This document shows positions 42,679 to 50,970 of a stretch of 64,000 nt of DNA, piece by piece. The number at the start of each line of letters is the position of its first letter. Within the stretch, counting starts at the first letter, position 1. The translations under genes were made by a program, and so were the position numbers. Source of the stretch: Streptomyces sp. NBC_00223. GTDB taxonomy: Bacteria > Actinomycetota > Actinomycetes > Streptomycetales > Streptomycetaceae. Under the pieces are notes generated by a model. The model saw only the letters and a list, made by a program, of their open reading frames with translations, did not search any database and was not told the origin of the DNA. The stretch spans positions 7,656,001 through 7,720,000 of the forward strand of contig NZ_CP108109.1 of the NCBI RefSeq assembly GCF_036199905.1, read 5' to 3'.

Positions 42679-44034
42679 GTGACGCTTGCTCAAACCGCCG
42701 CGCGACGGCCGGAGCCGGTGCCCGGCGCCTGGCCGGTGGCCGGCCATCTGCCCGCCTTCGGCCGGGACCCGCTCGGTTTCCTCGGCGCGCTGCCCGGCCA
42801 CGGCGACCTGGTGGAGGTCAGGTCCGTCGGGAGCCGTATGTACATCCCCTGCCAGCCCGAGCTGGCCCACAAGGTGCTCTCCGACCGGCACGCGTTCGAC
42901 CGGACCGGGCCCATCTGGGACCGCTTCCGCGGCGACATCGGCAACGGCGTGGCCACCTGCCTCTTCGACGAGCACCGGCGGCAGCGGCTGATGGTCCAAC
43001 CGGCCTTCCGCCGCGACCGGATGGGCCGGTACGCCGAGTTGATGAGCGAGGAGATCGGCTCCCTCGGGCAGTCGTGGCGGCCCGGCCAGGTCATCGACGT
43101 GGTCCACGAGATGTTCGCCCTCACCACCTCGGTGGCCGTCCGCACCCTCTTCTCCTCACGCGTCGACGCGCGGACCACCGCCATGCTCCGGCAGTGGATG
43201 GACACCTATCTGCGCGGCCTCGCCACCCGCGCGCTGCTCCCCGCGGCGGCCGCCCGTATCCCCACGCCGGCCAACCGCCGGCACAGCCGCGCCCTCACGC
43301 AGTGGCGCCACTACGTGCGCGAGGTCATCGGCGAGGGCAGGCAGCGGGAGAGCGGCTCACAGGACCTGCTGGCCTGGCTGATCGAGGCCCGTGACGACGA
43401 CCGGGCCGGACTGACCGAACAGGAGCTGGTCGACCAGATCATGGTGATCGTCCTCGGCGGGGCGGAGAGCCTTTCCGCCCTGCTGTCCTGGGCCTGGCAC
43501 CTGCTGGGCTCGGACCCGGAGGCGGAGGCCGAACTCCTCGCCGAGGCCGACGCCGCCCTCGACGGCCGCACCGCCACCCTGGAGGACCTGCCGCGCCTGG
43601 AGCACACCGGCCGCGTCGTCAAGGAGGCCCTGCGGCTGTATCCCCCGGCCTGGGGCCTCCTGCGCTCGGCCACCAGGGACGTCGAGCTGGGCGGCCGACG
43701 GCTGCCGGCCGGGGCCGCGGTGCTGGTCAGCCCCTTCGTCGTCCAGCGGCGGCCCGACATCTACACCGACCCGCACGCCTTCCGGCCCGGGCGCTGGCTG
43801 CCCGACCCGCACACCGGGCGGAGCACGGTCCCCCCGGCCGCCTACTTCCCGTTCGGCATCGGCGGCGCCAAGTGCCTCGGTGAGCACTTCGCGCTGACCA
43901 TGGCGTCCCTGGCGATGGCCTCGCTGGCGACCCGCTGGAGGCTGCTGCCGGTCCCGGGCGTCACCGTCCGGCCGGCGGTACGTGCCGTGATCTCCCCGCG
44001 CGCGCTGACCATGCGGGTGGCCGCCCGCCGCTGA
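42679..44034 (+). CDS. Cytochrome P450 (terpenoid cluster, plus strand)
   Basis: 451 residues. The haem ligand is Cys399 in FPFGIGGAKCLGEH, the ExxR motif is EALR followed by LYPPAWGLLRSA, and the PERF-like region is RPGRWLPD. The I-helix reads VIVLGGAESLSALLSW, so the usual AGx(E/D)T becomes GGAES, with Ser replacing the threonine. It resembles the two P450s of the facing operon in length and in PTPANRR-type sequence. It is expected to oxidise the terpenoid product; the redox partners are not in the window. GTG 42679 has a strong ribosome site. It converges on the acyltransferase gene. Confidence 0.92.
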   Translation: MTLAQTAARRPEPVPGAWPVAGHLPAFGRDPLGFLGALPGHGDLVEVRSVGSRMYIPCQPELAHKVLSDRHAFDRTGPIWDRFRGDIGNGVATCLFDEHRRQRLMVQPAFRRDRMGRYAELMSEEIGSLGQSWRPGQVIDVVHEMFALTTSVAVRTLFSSRVDARTTAMLRQWMDTYLRGLATRALLPAAAARIPTPANRRHSRALTQWRHYVREVIGEGRQRESGSQDLLAWLIEARDDDRAGLTEQELVDQIMVIVLGGAESLSALLSWAWHLLGSDPEAEAELLAEADAALDGRTATLEDLPRLEHTGRVVKEALRLYPPAWGLLRSATRDVELGGRRLPAGAAVLVSPFVVQRRPDIYTDPHAFRPGRWLPDPHTGRSTVPPAAYFPFGIGGAKCLGEHFALTMASLAMASLATRWRLLPVPGVTVRPAVRAVISPRALTMRVAARR

Positions 44035-44066
44035 GCGGGCGGCCTCGCCGCAGGGGGAGTCCGGGC

Positions 44067-45356
44067 CTACGTGCCGCTCAGCGTGGCGTCGAGCGTCCGC
44101 TCGATCGCGCCGGCCAGGTCGTCGGCCTGCCGGGCGGTGTACCAGCCCCTGGCCAGGATGAGGGTGATGACGAGGTCCGCCGTGTCGTCGTCACCCTCGT
44201 TGCCGGTCAGGAACACGGCGGGGACCGGGCCCTGGGGCATCGCGCAGCCGTCCACCGGGCCGGAGACGAGGTCCGGCGGCAGGCGCAGCGGCTGGGTCTT
44301 CGCCACGAGGTTGCTGATGAAGACGCTCATCGGGGCGTTGACCGCCTCGGCCATCACCTGGGGCATCGCGGCGATGGTCTTCTCGGCGGTGCCGTCCGTG
44401 ACGGCGGCCCGCAACTGCTCCCAGACCTCGCGTCCGATGTCCGCGGGATGCCGGTCAGGGCCCACCGTGACGACGGTGTGCTGGGCGCAGGCGGCCATCA
44501 CCAGATGGTGGCGGGGCAGCGGCGGCCTGTGGCGCCGCCGCAGGTCGAGGGCGGAGAAGCAGGTCATGGTGACGGTCTCGGCCGGCGAGTCCGTCTGCGT
44601 GTGGACCGCGCGCAGCGTGATGCCGCAGGCCAGCGCGTGCATGGTGACGCCCGAGGCATGCGCCGCGCCGGTGAGCCGTACGGCCTGCTCGGCGGACAGC
44701 CGCAGTTGACGTGTGTGGGCACCGGCGTCGAGCGCCGAGTCGTCCACCTCGACGACGATGGGGATGCACGCCGGGGCCAGACCGCGCATCTTCGCGGCAC
44801 GCTCCGCGAGGAAGTCGGCCAGCTGCCCGTCGGTGAAACGGGCGCGGAAGTGCTCCTCGACAGGACTGGGCAGCCCGGCGGTGGGCGGTGGCAGCGCGGG
44901 CGTGCCGCCGGTGACCCGCGCCGTGTAGCTCTGCCACAGGGTGTGCAGCAGGGTCAGGGTGCTGACGCCGTCACAGATCACGTGGTTCACGGACAGCGCG
45001 AGCCGATGGCTGCTGTCGTCCTCCCGCACCACGACGGCTCTGAAGATGGGGGTGTCCGGCGCGTACCGCGTGCTGACGTGGTCGATGTCGCCGTCCGTTC
45101 TCAGCCGCGGCGCGGGCAGCGAGCGGTCCAGACGCAGGACGTAGCCCTCCTCCGTCGGGACGATACGGGCCGACAGGACGGGGTGGAGGGCGATCAGGTC
45201 GTCGACGGCGGCGGCGAGCGCGTCCAGATCGAGCCGGCCGTACAGACGCTGGGTGAAGACGACGGGCATGCCGAAGAAGGCGAAGGGGACCTCACTGGCC
45301 GCGAGGGGGCGTTCGTCGACAGCGGTGGCGGTCACGGTGGCGGTGGCGGTGGTCAA
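44067..45356 (-). CDS. Condensation-fold acyltransferase (PapA-like)
   Basis: 429 residues with the fold of NRPS condensation domains and PapA-type acyltransferases. The active-site motif HxxxDG is His125-V-I-C-Asp129-Gly in SVNHVICDGVSTL. An MSVFISNLVAKTQPLRL block near the C-terminus resembles the DFG-side region. No carrier or adenylation domain is attached, so it may acylate a hydroxyl of the terpenoid using acyl-CoA or a carrier-bound acid. The start is TTG 45356, which has AAGGAG six bases upstream and overlaps the previous stop (TTGA). It is the last gene of the minus-strand unit. Confidence 0.8.
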   Translation of the reverse strand: MTTATATVTATAVDERPLAASEVPFAFFGMPVVFTQRLYGRLDLDALAAAVDDLIALHPVLSARIVPTEEGYVLRLDRSLPAPRLRTDGDIDHVSTRYAPDTPIFRAVVVREDDSSHRLALSVNHVICDGVSTLTLLHTLWQSYTARVTGGTPALPPPTAGLPSPVEEHFRARFTDGQLADFLAERAAKMRGLAPACIPIVVEVDDSALDAGAHTRQLRLSAEQAVRLTGAAHASGVTMHALACGITLRAVHTQTDSPAETVTMTCFSALDLRRRHRPPLPRHHLVMAACAQHTVVTVGPDRHPADIGREVWEQLRAAVTDGTAEKTIAAMPQVMAEAVNAPMSVFISNLVAKTQPLRLPPDLVSGPVDGCAMPQGPVPAVFLTGNEGDDDTADLVITLILARGWYTARQADDLAGAIERTLDATLSGT

Positions 45357-46213
45357 GGTGAACTCCTTGCGGACAGGGAGGGGTTCGCGGGCTGCCCCGG
45401 GCGCGGACGGTTCCGTGGGCGCCGGCCCCAGGCCGAGACGACGAGGAAGACCGGGGCGGGGCGGGCGTCACCGGGCGGCAGGTGGAGGTACGCGTCGAGG
45501 TCCTGTCGCCGGACCAGGCCCTGGCCGACCATGGCCGGGCCGACCTGTTCCAGGCAGAGCCGCAGAAAGGCGTCGGCGTTGCCGCCCGGACCGACCAGGC
45601 CCGGTGTGTACGCCAGGCCGATGTGCCCGAGACCCGCGCGCGCGAGCAGATCGGGGAGGTCGGTGGCCCACCGGACGGCCGTCCCCATCCGGCCGCCGGC
45701 CAGGTCGTTGAGGCCGGTGACACAGCGGCGCAGGGCGTCGGGCGCGTCGAGCGGAGGAGTGACGGTGATGCCGTCCACGCAGATCCGGCCGCCGGGGGCC
45801 GTCCACCGCACCATCCGCGCCAGCACCTCCTCCCGCTCGGGCAGGTGCTCCAGCAGCGAGCGGGCGTGGAGCAGGTCGAACGACCCGTCGGGAAAGTCGT
45901 CCTGGGCCACGTCATGGCGCAGGACCGTCAGGTTCGGTACGTCGCGCGGCAGGAGACTCGTGTCCAGATCGGTGGCCACCACCTCGCCGGGCGCACACCG
46001 TTCGGCGAGCCAACGGGCGACGGAGCCGGCGCCGGCGCCCAGTTCCAGGCAGCGCGTGCCCGGTCGGGGACCGCAGTGCTCCAGCGCGGCCCGGCTGGCC
46101 GGGTCGGCGAACACCTCGAGCGCGCGCAGCCGCCGTAACTCCAGGGGGTGCTGATGCTCGAGCAGCCCCGCGCCGTAGCGCGGGCCGCGCCGGTCATCGG
46201 GCGCTGTGACCAT
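45353..46213 (-). CDS. SAM-dependent methyltransferase (terpenoid cluster)
   Basis: 286 residues of the class I methyltransferase fold. Motif I is CLELGAGAGSVARWL near residue 62, followed by VVATDLDTSLL and FDLLHARSLLEHLPER. The C-terminus ends in a basic, disordered tail. ATG 46213 has AGGGAA upstream; an earlier ATG would add a low-complexity leader. It is coupled to the acyltransferase. O- or C-methylation of the terpenoid or its acyl group is possible. Two hairpins separate it from the EF-hand gene. Confidence 0.85.
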   Translation of the reverse strand: MVTAPDDRRGPRYGAGLLEHQHPLELRRLRALEVFADPASRAALEHCGPRPGTRCLELGAGAGSVARWLAERCAPGEVVATDLDTSLLPRDVPNLTVLRHDVAQDDFPDGSFDLLHARSLLEHLPEREEVLARMVRWTAPGGRICVDGITVTPPLDAPDALRRCVTGLNDLAGGRMGTAVRWATDLPDLLARAGLGHIGLAYTPGLVGPGGNADAFLRLCLEQVGPAMVGQGLVRRQDLDAYLHLPPGDARPAPVFLVVSAWGRRPRNRPRPGQPANPSLSARSSP

Positions 46214-46243
46214 GGCCGTTCCCTGTCTGTCGGTGCGCGAGCG

Positions 46244-46315
46244 GCCCGTTCCCCGGCAGGCGACAGCTCTGGGAACGGGCCCGTACGGGCGGGCGGGCCC
46301 CACGGGGGCCCGCCC
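46244..46315 (-). terminator. Pair of hairpins between EF-hand and methyltransferase genes
   Basis: One stem pairs 46291-46300 with 46306-46315 (10 bp, 5-nt loop); the other pairs 46244-46253 with 46271-46280 (10 bp, 17-nt loop). They lie in the 118-bp gap after the EF-hand stop. They could terminate the first part of the operon or attenuate read-through into the tailoring genes. Confidence 0.65.
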
Positions 46316-46331
46316 GGTGCGGTGGTGCTCG

Positions 46332-46877
46332 TCAGGAGACGGGGCCGAAGAGCACGACGCCGGCGGCCTCCGGGTCGTTGCTCCGGTAGACGTCCCGGGA
46401 GGCCTGGAGGAGTTCGTCGATGGTGATGAAGCCGTCCCCGTCGCGGTCGATCCTGGAGAAGGTCTCCGCGCTGAACCGGGAGTCGACGCCGAAGGCCTCG
46501 TAGATGCGCTCGACCTGGGCGGGTGTCAGCCGCCCGGTGCCGTCGGTGTCCGCCGCGTGGAAGGCCACTTCCGAGACGTGCATCATCCGGTCGATGTACT
46601 TGGGGTCGTTCTGCAGTCCGTTGTCGACCGCGACGATGAACTCCTCGCGGCTGACCCTTCCGTCGCCGTCGCTGTCCGCCGCCTCGCGGAAGATCTCCCA
46701 CCAGTCGCTGAACGCCTGGTCGATCTCGGCGGCGAGCTCGGTGTCGACGTCGTCCCGCACGGCCCGCACATTGCGGGCCAGGGCCAGGAAGTCGTCCGCG
46801 CTGATGTCACCGTCACCGGTGATGTCCAAGGCGTCGAACACCCGGTTGAGGTTCGTCCGCTGCACTGCTCCGAGCAT
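46332..46877 (-). CDS. Four-EF-hand calcium-binding protein (calerythrin-like)
   Basis: 181 residues from ATG 46877, with AAAGGAAT upstream. Four 12-residue EF loops are visible: 18-29 (DITGDGDISADD), 68-79 (DSDGDGRVSREE), 110-121 (DTDGTGRLTPAQ) and 144-155 (DRDGDGFITIDE). The third has Gln instead of Glu at its last position, so it should bind calcium more weakly. Length and layout match calerythrin and the CabA/B-type proteins of actinomycetes. No signal peptide. Its place between P450s and the methyltransferase in a terpenoid operon is unusual; a role as buffer, regulator or partner of a cluster enzyme is speculative. Confidence 0.9.
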   Translation of the reverse strand: MLGAVQRTNLNRVFDALDITGDGDISADDFLALARNVRAVRDDVDTELAAEIDQAFSDWWEIFREAADSDGDGRVSREEFIVAVDNGLQNDPKYIDRMMHVSEVAFHAADTDGTGRLTPAQVERIYEAFGVDSRFSAETFSRIDRDGDGFITIDELLQASRDVYRSNDPEAAGVVLFGPVS

Positions 46878-46968
46878 TGCGATTCCTTTCATGGTGGGTG
46901 TGGGTTTCTCGCATCGCACGGCCGGATTCCGGCATACGAAGTCGCCGGAGGTGACCGCCGTGTTGTTC

Positions 46969-48309
46969 TCAGCAGCCCTGCGGCTGTGTGGTCATGAGCA
47001 CGCGGTCGGGGGCCAGGGCCGCTCCGGCGACCTCGCGCGGGGCGCGGTCGGAGACGGGAGCCAGATGCCAGCGGGGAGTGATGGTGGCGACGGCGATGAC
47101 GAGTTCGGCGAGGGCGAAGTGGTCACCCAGGCACTTGTAGGGACCGGCGCTGAAGGCCAGGAAGGTCGGGCCGCGGTGGTCGACGGTCTGCCAGCGGTCG
47201 GGGTCGAACTCAAGGGGCCGCGGGTAGATTTCGGGATCGCGGTGCAGGGTCGCCGGGCTGCAGAGGAGTTCGGTCCCCGCGGGGAAGTGCAGTCCGCCCA
47301 GGACGGTGGCCGCGGCCGGCCGGCGTGTCAGCATCCACGCGGGACTGTGCAGCCGCAGCGTCTCGCGGACCACGCTCTGGAGGTACGGGAGCCGCGGGAT
47401 GTCGTCGAAGGTCACCGGCCGCGAGCCCAGCACCTCTTCGACCTCCGCCAGTACGCGCTTCTCCACCAGCGGATTGCGGCCGAGTTCGTAGAACAGCCAG
47501 GTCAGCGTCGAGGAGACGGTCTCGATCCCGGCGTTGAAGAACGTCATGGCCTCGTCGCGCAGTTGCGCGGGGGTCAGGGGCTCTCCGGTGTCGGCGTCCC
47601 TGGCCTCGATCAGCATCGTCAGCAGGTCCCGCTCGTCCCCGTCACCGTCGAGATGGGAGGCGATCAGGCCGTCGATCAGCGTTCGCAGCCCCTGCCGGGC
47701 CGTCTCGAACCGCCGATTGGCCGGGGTCGGCAGCCGGTCGAACCAGCCGACCGGTGAGACCACCTTGCGTCCCATGCCCTGGATGAACTCCGGCAGCCAC
47801 TCCCGGATACGCCCGATCCCCTCGGTGGGCATCTCGCTGCCGAAGAGGACACGCGCGACGATCTCGCTGGTCAGCGTGTACATCTCCGTGCCCACATCGA
47901 TCCGGCCGCCGGGCGTCCAGTCGGCGGACCGCGCCCGCGCGCCGTCGCGCATGACCTTCGTGTACTCCTTGAGCTTCGAACGGTGGAAGGCCGGGGCCAC
48001 CAGCCGGCGCTGGCGGTGGTGGACGTCGCCGTCCAGCGTGAACAGACCGTCGCCCTGGTAGGGGCGGAACTTCTCGTAGAACCGGCCCTTGCGGAAGGAG
48101 TCCGAGTCGGAGGCCAGCATCTGCCGTACGAGAGCGGGGGAGTTGAGCACGTACACGTCCAGGGGACCCATGCAGACGCGTACGACCTCGCCGAGCGGGC
48201 GGATGGACTGGAGCAGTCCCACGGGGTCGCGCAGCAGCGGAACGGCGTGCCCGAGCAACGGCAGCCGCTTCGGGGCGGTCGGTACGGAGGCGGCCAGGGT
48301 GGTGCTCAT
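46969..48309 (-). CDS. Cytochrome P450 (terpenoid cluster, second of the operon)
   Basis: 446 residues. The haem ligand is Cys393 in FSAGPYKCLGDH, ExxR is ETLR in VVRETLRLHSPAWMLTR, and the I-helix is MTFFNAGIETVSSTL with a canonical AGxET. LTRRPAAATVLGGLHFP and PTPANRRFETARQGL show it is related to the other two P450s of the cluster. The start overlaps the preceding P450 stop (ATGA). It should oxidise the terpene skeleton. Confidence 0.93.
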   Translation of the reverse strand: MSTTLAASVPTAPKRLPLLGHAVPLLRDPVGLLQSIRPLGEVVRVCMGPLDVYVLNSPALVRQMLASDSDSFRKGRFYEKFRPYQGDGLFTLDGDVHHRQRRLVAPAFHRSKLKEYTKVMRDGARARSADWTPGGRIDVGTEMYTLTSEIVARVLFGSEMPTEGIGRIREWLPEFIQGMGRKVVSPVGWFDRLPTPANRRFETARQGLRTLIDGLIASHLDGDGDERDLLTMLIEARDADTGEPLTPAQLRDEAMTFFNAGIETVSSTLTWLFYELGRNPLVEKRVLAEVEEVLGSRPVTFDDIPRLPYLQSVVRETLRLHSPAWMLTRRPAAATVLGGLHFPAGTELLCSPATLHRDPEIYPRPLEFDPDRWQTVDHRGPTFLAFSAGPYKCLGDHFALAELVIAVATITPRWHLAPVSDRAPREVAGAALAPDRVLMTTQPQGC

Positions 48310-49694
48310 CGGATCTCCTCCGCGTGGGTCGCCCGAGGGGCGGGGATCGTTCTGTGGCTCAGCCGCAGGGCCAGGTCACGCGGTTCGATGATGCTGCGGC
48401 CGCTCACGGTGACGGGCCGCCCGCCGGCCGGCGCCAGGCTCCAGGACTTCAGGATGGTGGCCAGGGCGAGCGTGATGTTCATGACGGAGAAGTCGCCGCC
48501 GATGCACTTGCGGTGGCCGGTGCCGAAGGGGAGCAGCGTCCCGGCGCGCTCGGCCTTCGCCCGGGTCCTGCCGTCACCGTCCCAGCGGCCCGGATCGAAG
48601 TGCTCCGGGTCCGGGAACAGATCCGGGCGGTGATGCAGCACATACGGGCTGATCAGGATGTCCGCGCCGGCGGGGACCCGGTGGCCGGCCAGGTCCGTTT
48701 CGGCCACGGTGACGCGGCTGAACATCCAGGCGGCCGGGCTGATCCGGAAGGTCTCGGTGACGACGCTCCGCAGGGAGTGCAGCTGCGGCAGGTCGCCGTG
48801 GCGCGCGGTGTCCCCGTCGCAGACGCTGCCGACCTCCGCCGCGACCGACGCCTCCAGGGCGGGATCGAGCGACAGATAGTGCAGGGCCCAGGCCAGCATG
48901 GCGGCGGTGGTGCCGATGCCGGCGATGAACATCGTCATCACCTGCTCCCGGATCTCCTGGTCGCTCAGCGCGTCGCCGGCGCCGTCGCGGGCCAGGAGCA
49001 TCGACAGCAGGTCGCCGTGGTCCGGTGTCTCCCGGCGGTACGCGGCGATCGTCTCGTCGATCCGTGCGTACAGGGCCAGTCGGGCCCGCTCGTAGCGGCG
49101 GTTCGCGGGCAGCGGCAGACGGGCCATGCCCGGGGCCACCATCCGCAGGAAGGCGCCGCTGACCAGCGTGTCGACATGTCCCAGCGTCTCCCGCGCCAGG
49201 TCCGCGCTGTCCTGCCCGCCGGAGAACCAGGAGGCGAACATCGTGGAGACGGTGATCCGCATCGCCAGTTCCTGCATCACCCGGTGGGCGTCCAGCACCT
49301 GCCCGTCGCGCCACGGCTCCGTGACCGCCGTGATCTCGCGGCTGACCAGCTCGCTGTAGCGGACGAGCTGCCGGGGGCTGAACGCGGGCTGCGTCAGCCG
49401 GCGCAGCCTGCTGTGCTTGGCGTTGGGGCAGGTGGCCAGACCGTCGCCGAAGAAGACCGCGATGTTCTCGAAGAAGGGGCCGCCCTTGTCGAACCGGCGG
49501 CGCTCGCGGATCAGCACCTGGGAGGCCAGTTCGGGGCTGCACACCACGTAGGTCGGTCGGCTGCCGAGACGGATCTCGACCAGGTCGCCGTGCGCGGGAA
49601 GGGAGTTCAGAAACCGCGTGGGGCCGGTCAGCAACTGGCGCAGATGGCCGAGCACCGGCAGGCCGCCCGGCACGCGGGGGATGGTCCGTGTCAT
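48306..49694 (-). CDS. Cytochrome P450 (terpenoid cluster, first of the operon)
   Basis: 462 residues. The haem ligand is Cys397 in LPFGTGHRKCIGGD, ExxR is ETFR in VVTETFRISPAAWMFSR, and the I-helix reads MTMFIAGIGTTAAML. The acidic residue of AGx(E/D)T is replaced by Gly, while the threonine is kept, so proton delivery may differ. It lies 7 bp after the terpene synthase stop and overlaps the next P450. Direct oxidation of the terpene hydrocarbon is the likely role. Confidence 0.93.
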   Translation of the reverse strand: MTRTIPRVPGGLPVLGHLRQLLTGPTRFLNSLPAHGDLVEIRLGSRPTYVVCSPELASQVLIRERRRFDKGGPFFENIAVFFGDGLATCPNAKHSRLRRLTQPAFSPRQLVRYSELVSREITAVTEPWRDGQVLDAHRVMQELAMRITVSTMFASWFSGGQDSADLARETLGHVDTLVSGAFLRMVAPGMARLPLPANRRYERARLALYARIDETIAAYRRETPDHGDLLSMLLARDGAGDALSDQEIREQVMTMFIAGIGTTAAMLAWALHYLSLDPALEASVAAEVGSVCDGDTARHGDLPQLHSLRSVVTETFRISPAAWMFSRVTVAETDLAGHRVPAGADILISPYVLHHRPDLFPDPEHFDPGRWDGDGRTRAKAERAGTLLPFGTGHRKCIGGDFSVMNITLALATILKSWSLAPAGGRPVTVSGRSIIEPRDLALRLSHRTIPAPRATHAEEIR

Positions 49695-49701
49695 CGAGTC
49701 G

Positions 49702-50709
49702 TCAGGCTCCGGCGGTCATGAGCAGCGCGGACGCCCACTCGGGCAGGGTGCGATGGGACTGGTTGCGGGTGGAGGTCTGCTCCCACACGTAGTCGCCGAC
49801 GACCCAGTCGTGGATGACGTCGGCGTACTCCAGCACGGCCGCGCCCTGTGCGGCGTTCAGATGCCGCAGCAGCCGGGGGAGGGCTTCGGCCTCCAGCGTC
49901 ACCAACTGGTCCACCTTCTCCTGGCCCAGCGCCGAGGCCCGGGCCAGCGCCTCCGGGCGCGTGCACGCCCGGGTGCGCTCGATGATGTGGATCGCGTTGT
50001 GCAGACCCGTGACGTCCTCGTGCGAGGTGGACATCGAGTCGTTCCTGATCGCCACCAGGTCGGCGCCCAACTGCCGCATCCGCGCCAGGTACGGGTGGTG
50101 CCACACGGCGGGCGGCACCTCGACGCCGCCCCACTTCTCGGCCAGGTCGTTCTGCCCGTACGCGCAGGTGGTCGCCGCCCGCAGCTGGAAGTACTCCTCC
50201 AGATCGACGTACGCGTTCCCGTCGAGGCGGTCGACCGCCTCCGTCAGCTGGGAGGAGAAGTACGACTCCCAGTGGTGGGCCAGACGCCCGCGCAGCGACG
50301 CCGACATCCCCCGCGTCATCCGGCGCCACAGATCCGCGAACGCCCTGACCGTGGGCGCCTGGTAGAGCTCGGGCCCCGAGATGCCGTGCACGATCCCGAT
50401 CAGCGCGTCGCAGACCTGGTGCACCCGCCGGGGATCACGCCCGATGTCACCGTCCAACTGGTCGTCGAAGGGCAGGAAGTACCACCCCATCATCTGCGCG
50501 GCGACGCAGCAGTCCTCGGCATCGGCCTTCGGGTAGAAGTACGCGGCGACCTCCGCCAGCCGCCACTCGACGAAGTCCTCGACCCCCTGCTCGCCGTGCA
50601 GCAGACCGTGCCCCCGCATCCACGCGATCGCGCTCTCCCGAGCCTGGTCGAGATGCGGGTTGACCCTGAGCGGCCATGGCGTGCTGAAAACAGCCCCTGG
50701 TTGCGTCAC
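49702..50709 (-). CDS. Class I terpene synthase
   Basis: 335 residues, typical of bacterial sesquiterpene-size synthases. The metal motifs are both intact: DDQLD at Asp82-Asp86 and NDSMSTSHE at Asn223-Glu231 (NSE triad Asn223, Ser227, Glu231). An RxxxxxRY-like C-terminal block is weak (YVWEQTSTRNQSHR). It should ionise farnesyl or geranylgeranyl diphosphate and cyclise it; the product cannot be predicted. It starts at GTG 50709 with GAAGGG upstream. As the first gene of the minus-strand unit with the P450s, it sets the scaffold of the cluster product. Confidence 0.92.
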   Translation of the reverse strand: MTQPGAVFSTPWPLRVNPHLDQARESAIAWMRGHGLLHGEQGVEDFVEWRLAEVAAYFYPKADAEDCCVAAQMMGWYFLPFDDQLDGDIGRDPRRVHQVCDALIGIVHGISGPELYQAPTVRAFADLWRRMTRGMSASLRGRLAHHWESYFSSQLTEAVDRLDGNAYVDLEEYFQLRAATTCAYGQNDLAEKWGGVEVPPAVWHHPYLARMRQLGADLVAIRNDSMSTSHEDVTGLHNAIHIIERTRACTRPEALARASALGQEKVDQLVTLEAEALPRLLRHLNAAQGAAVLEYADVIHDWVVGDYVWEQTSTRNQSHRTLPEWASALLMTAGA

Positions 50710-50774
50710 GTACGCTTGCCCTTCGTTGCGGTACCTAACGCTGAGATGATCATTCGCAACCGAAGGTGACGCAA
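50701..50774. promoter_or_regulatory. Inverted repeat over the terpene synthase start
   Basis: TTGCGTCAC (50701-50709) and GTGACGCAA (50766-50774) are exact reverse complements 56 bp apart. The first is the start codon region of the synthase. CGCAAC-(C)GAAG sequences also occur in opposite orientation next to each. The symmetry may be an operator, or a small inverted duplication of the gene start. Confidence 0.4.
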
Positions 50775-50970
50775 TGCGCCGGGCCGCTGTTTCACCCGAT
50801 CGGTTCGCTCGCGGGCGAGCGGCTGACGTGACTGGGGGCCGTGCAGGGGCTGTTGGCCGTCGAGTCGGCCCGGTGCCCGGGCGGGACGCCGCCCCGGGGG
50901 CGGGGGCGGCCGGATGGCACGGGCGCGGCCGGGAGGGACGCGGAACACGTCCCTCCCGGCCGTCGGGGGG

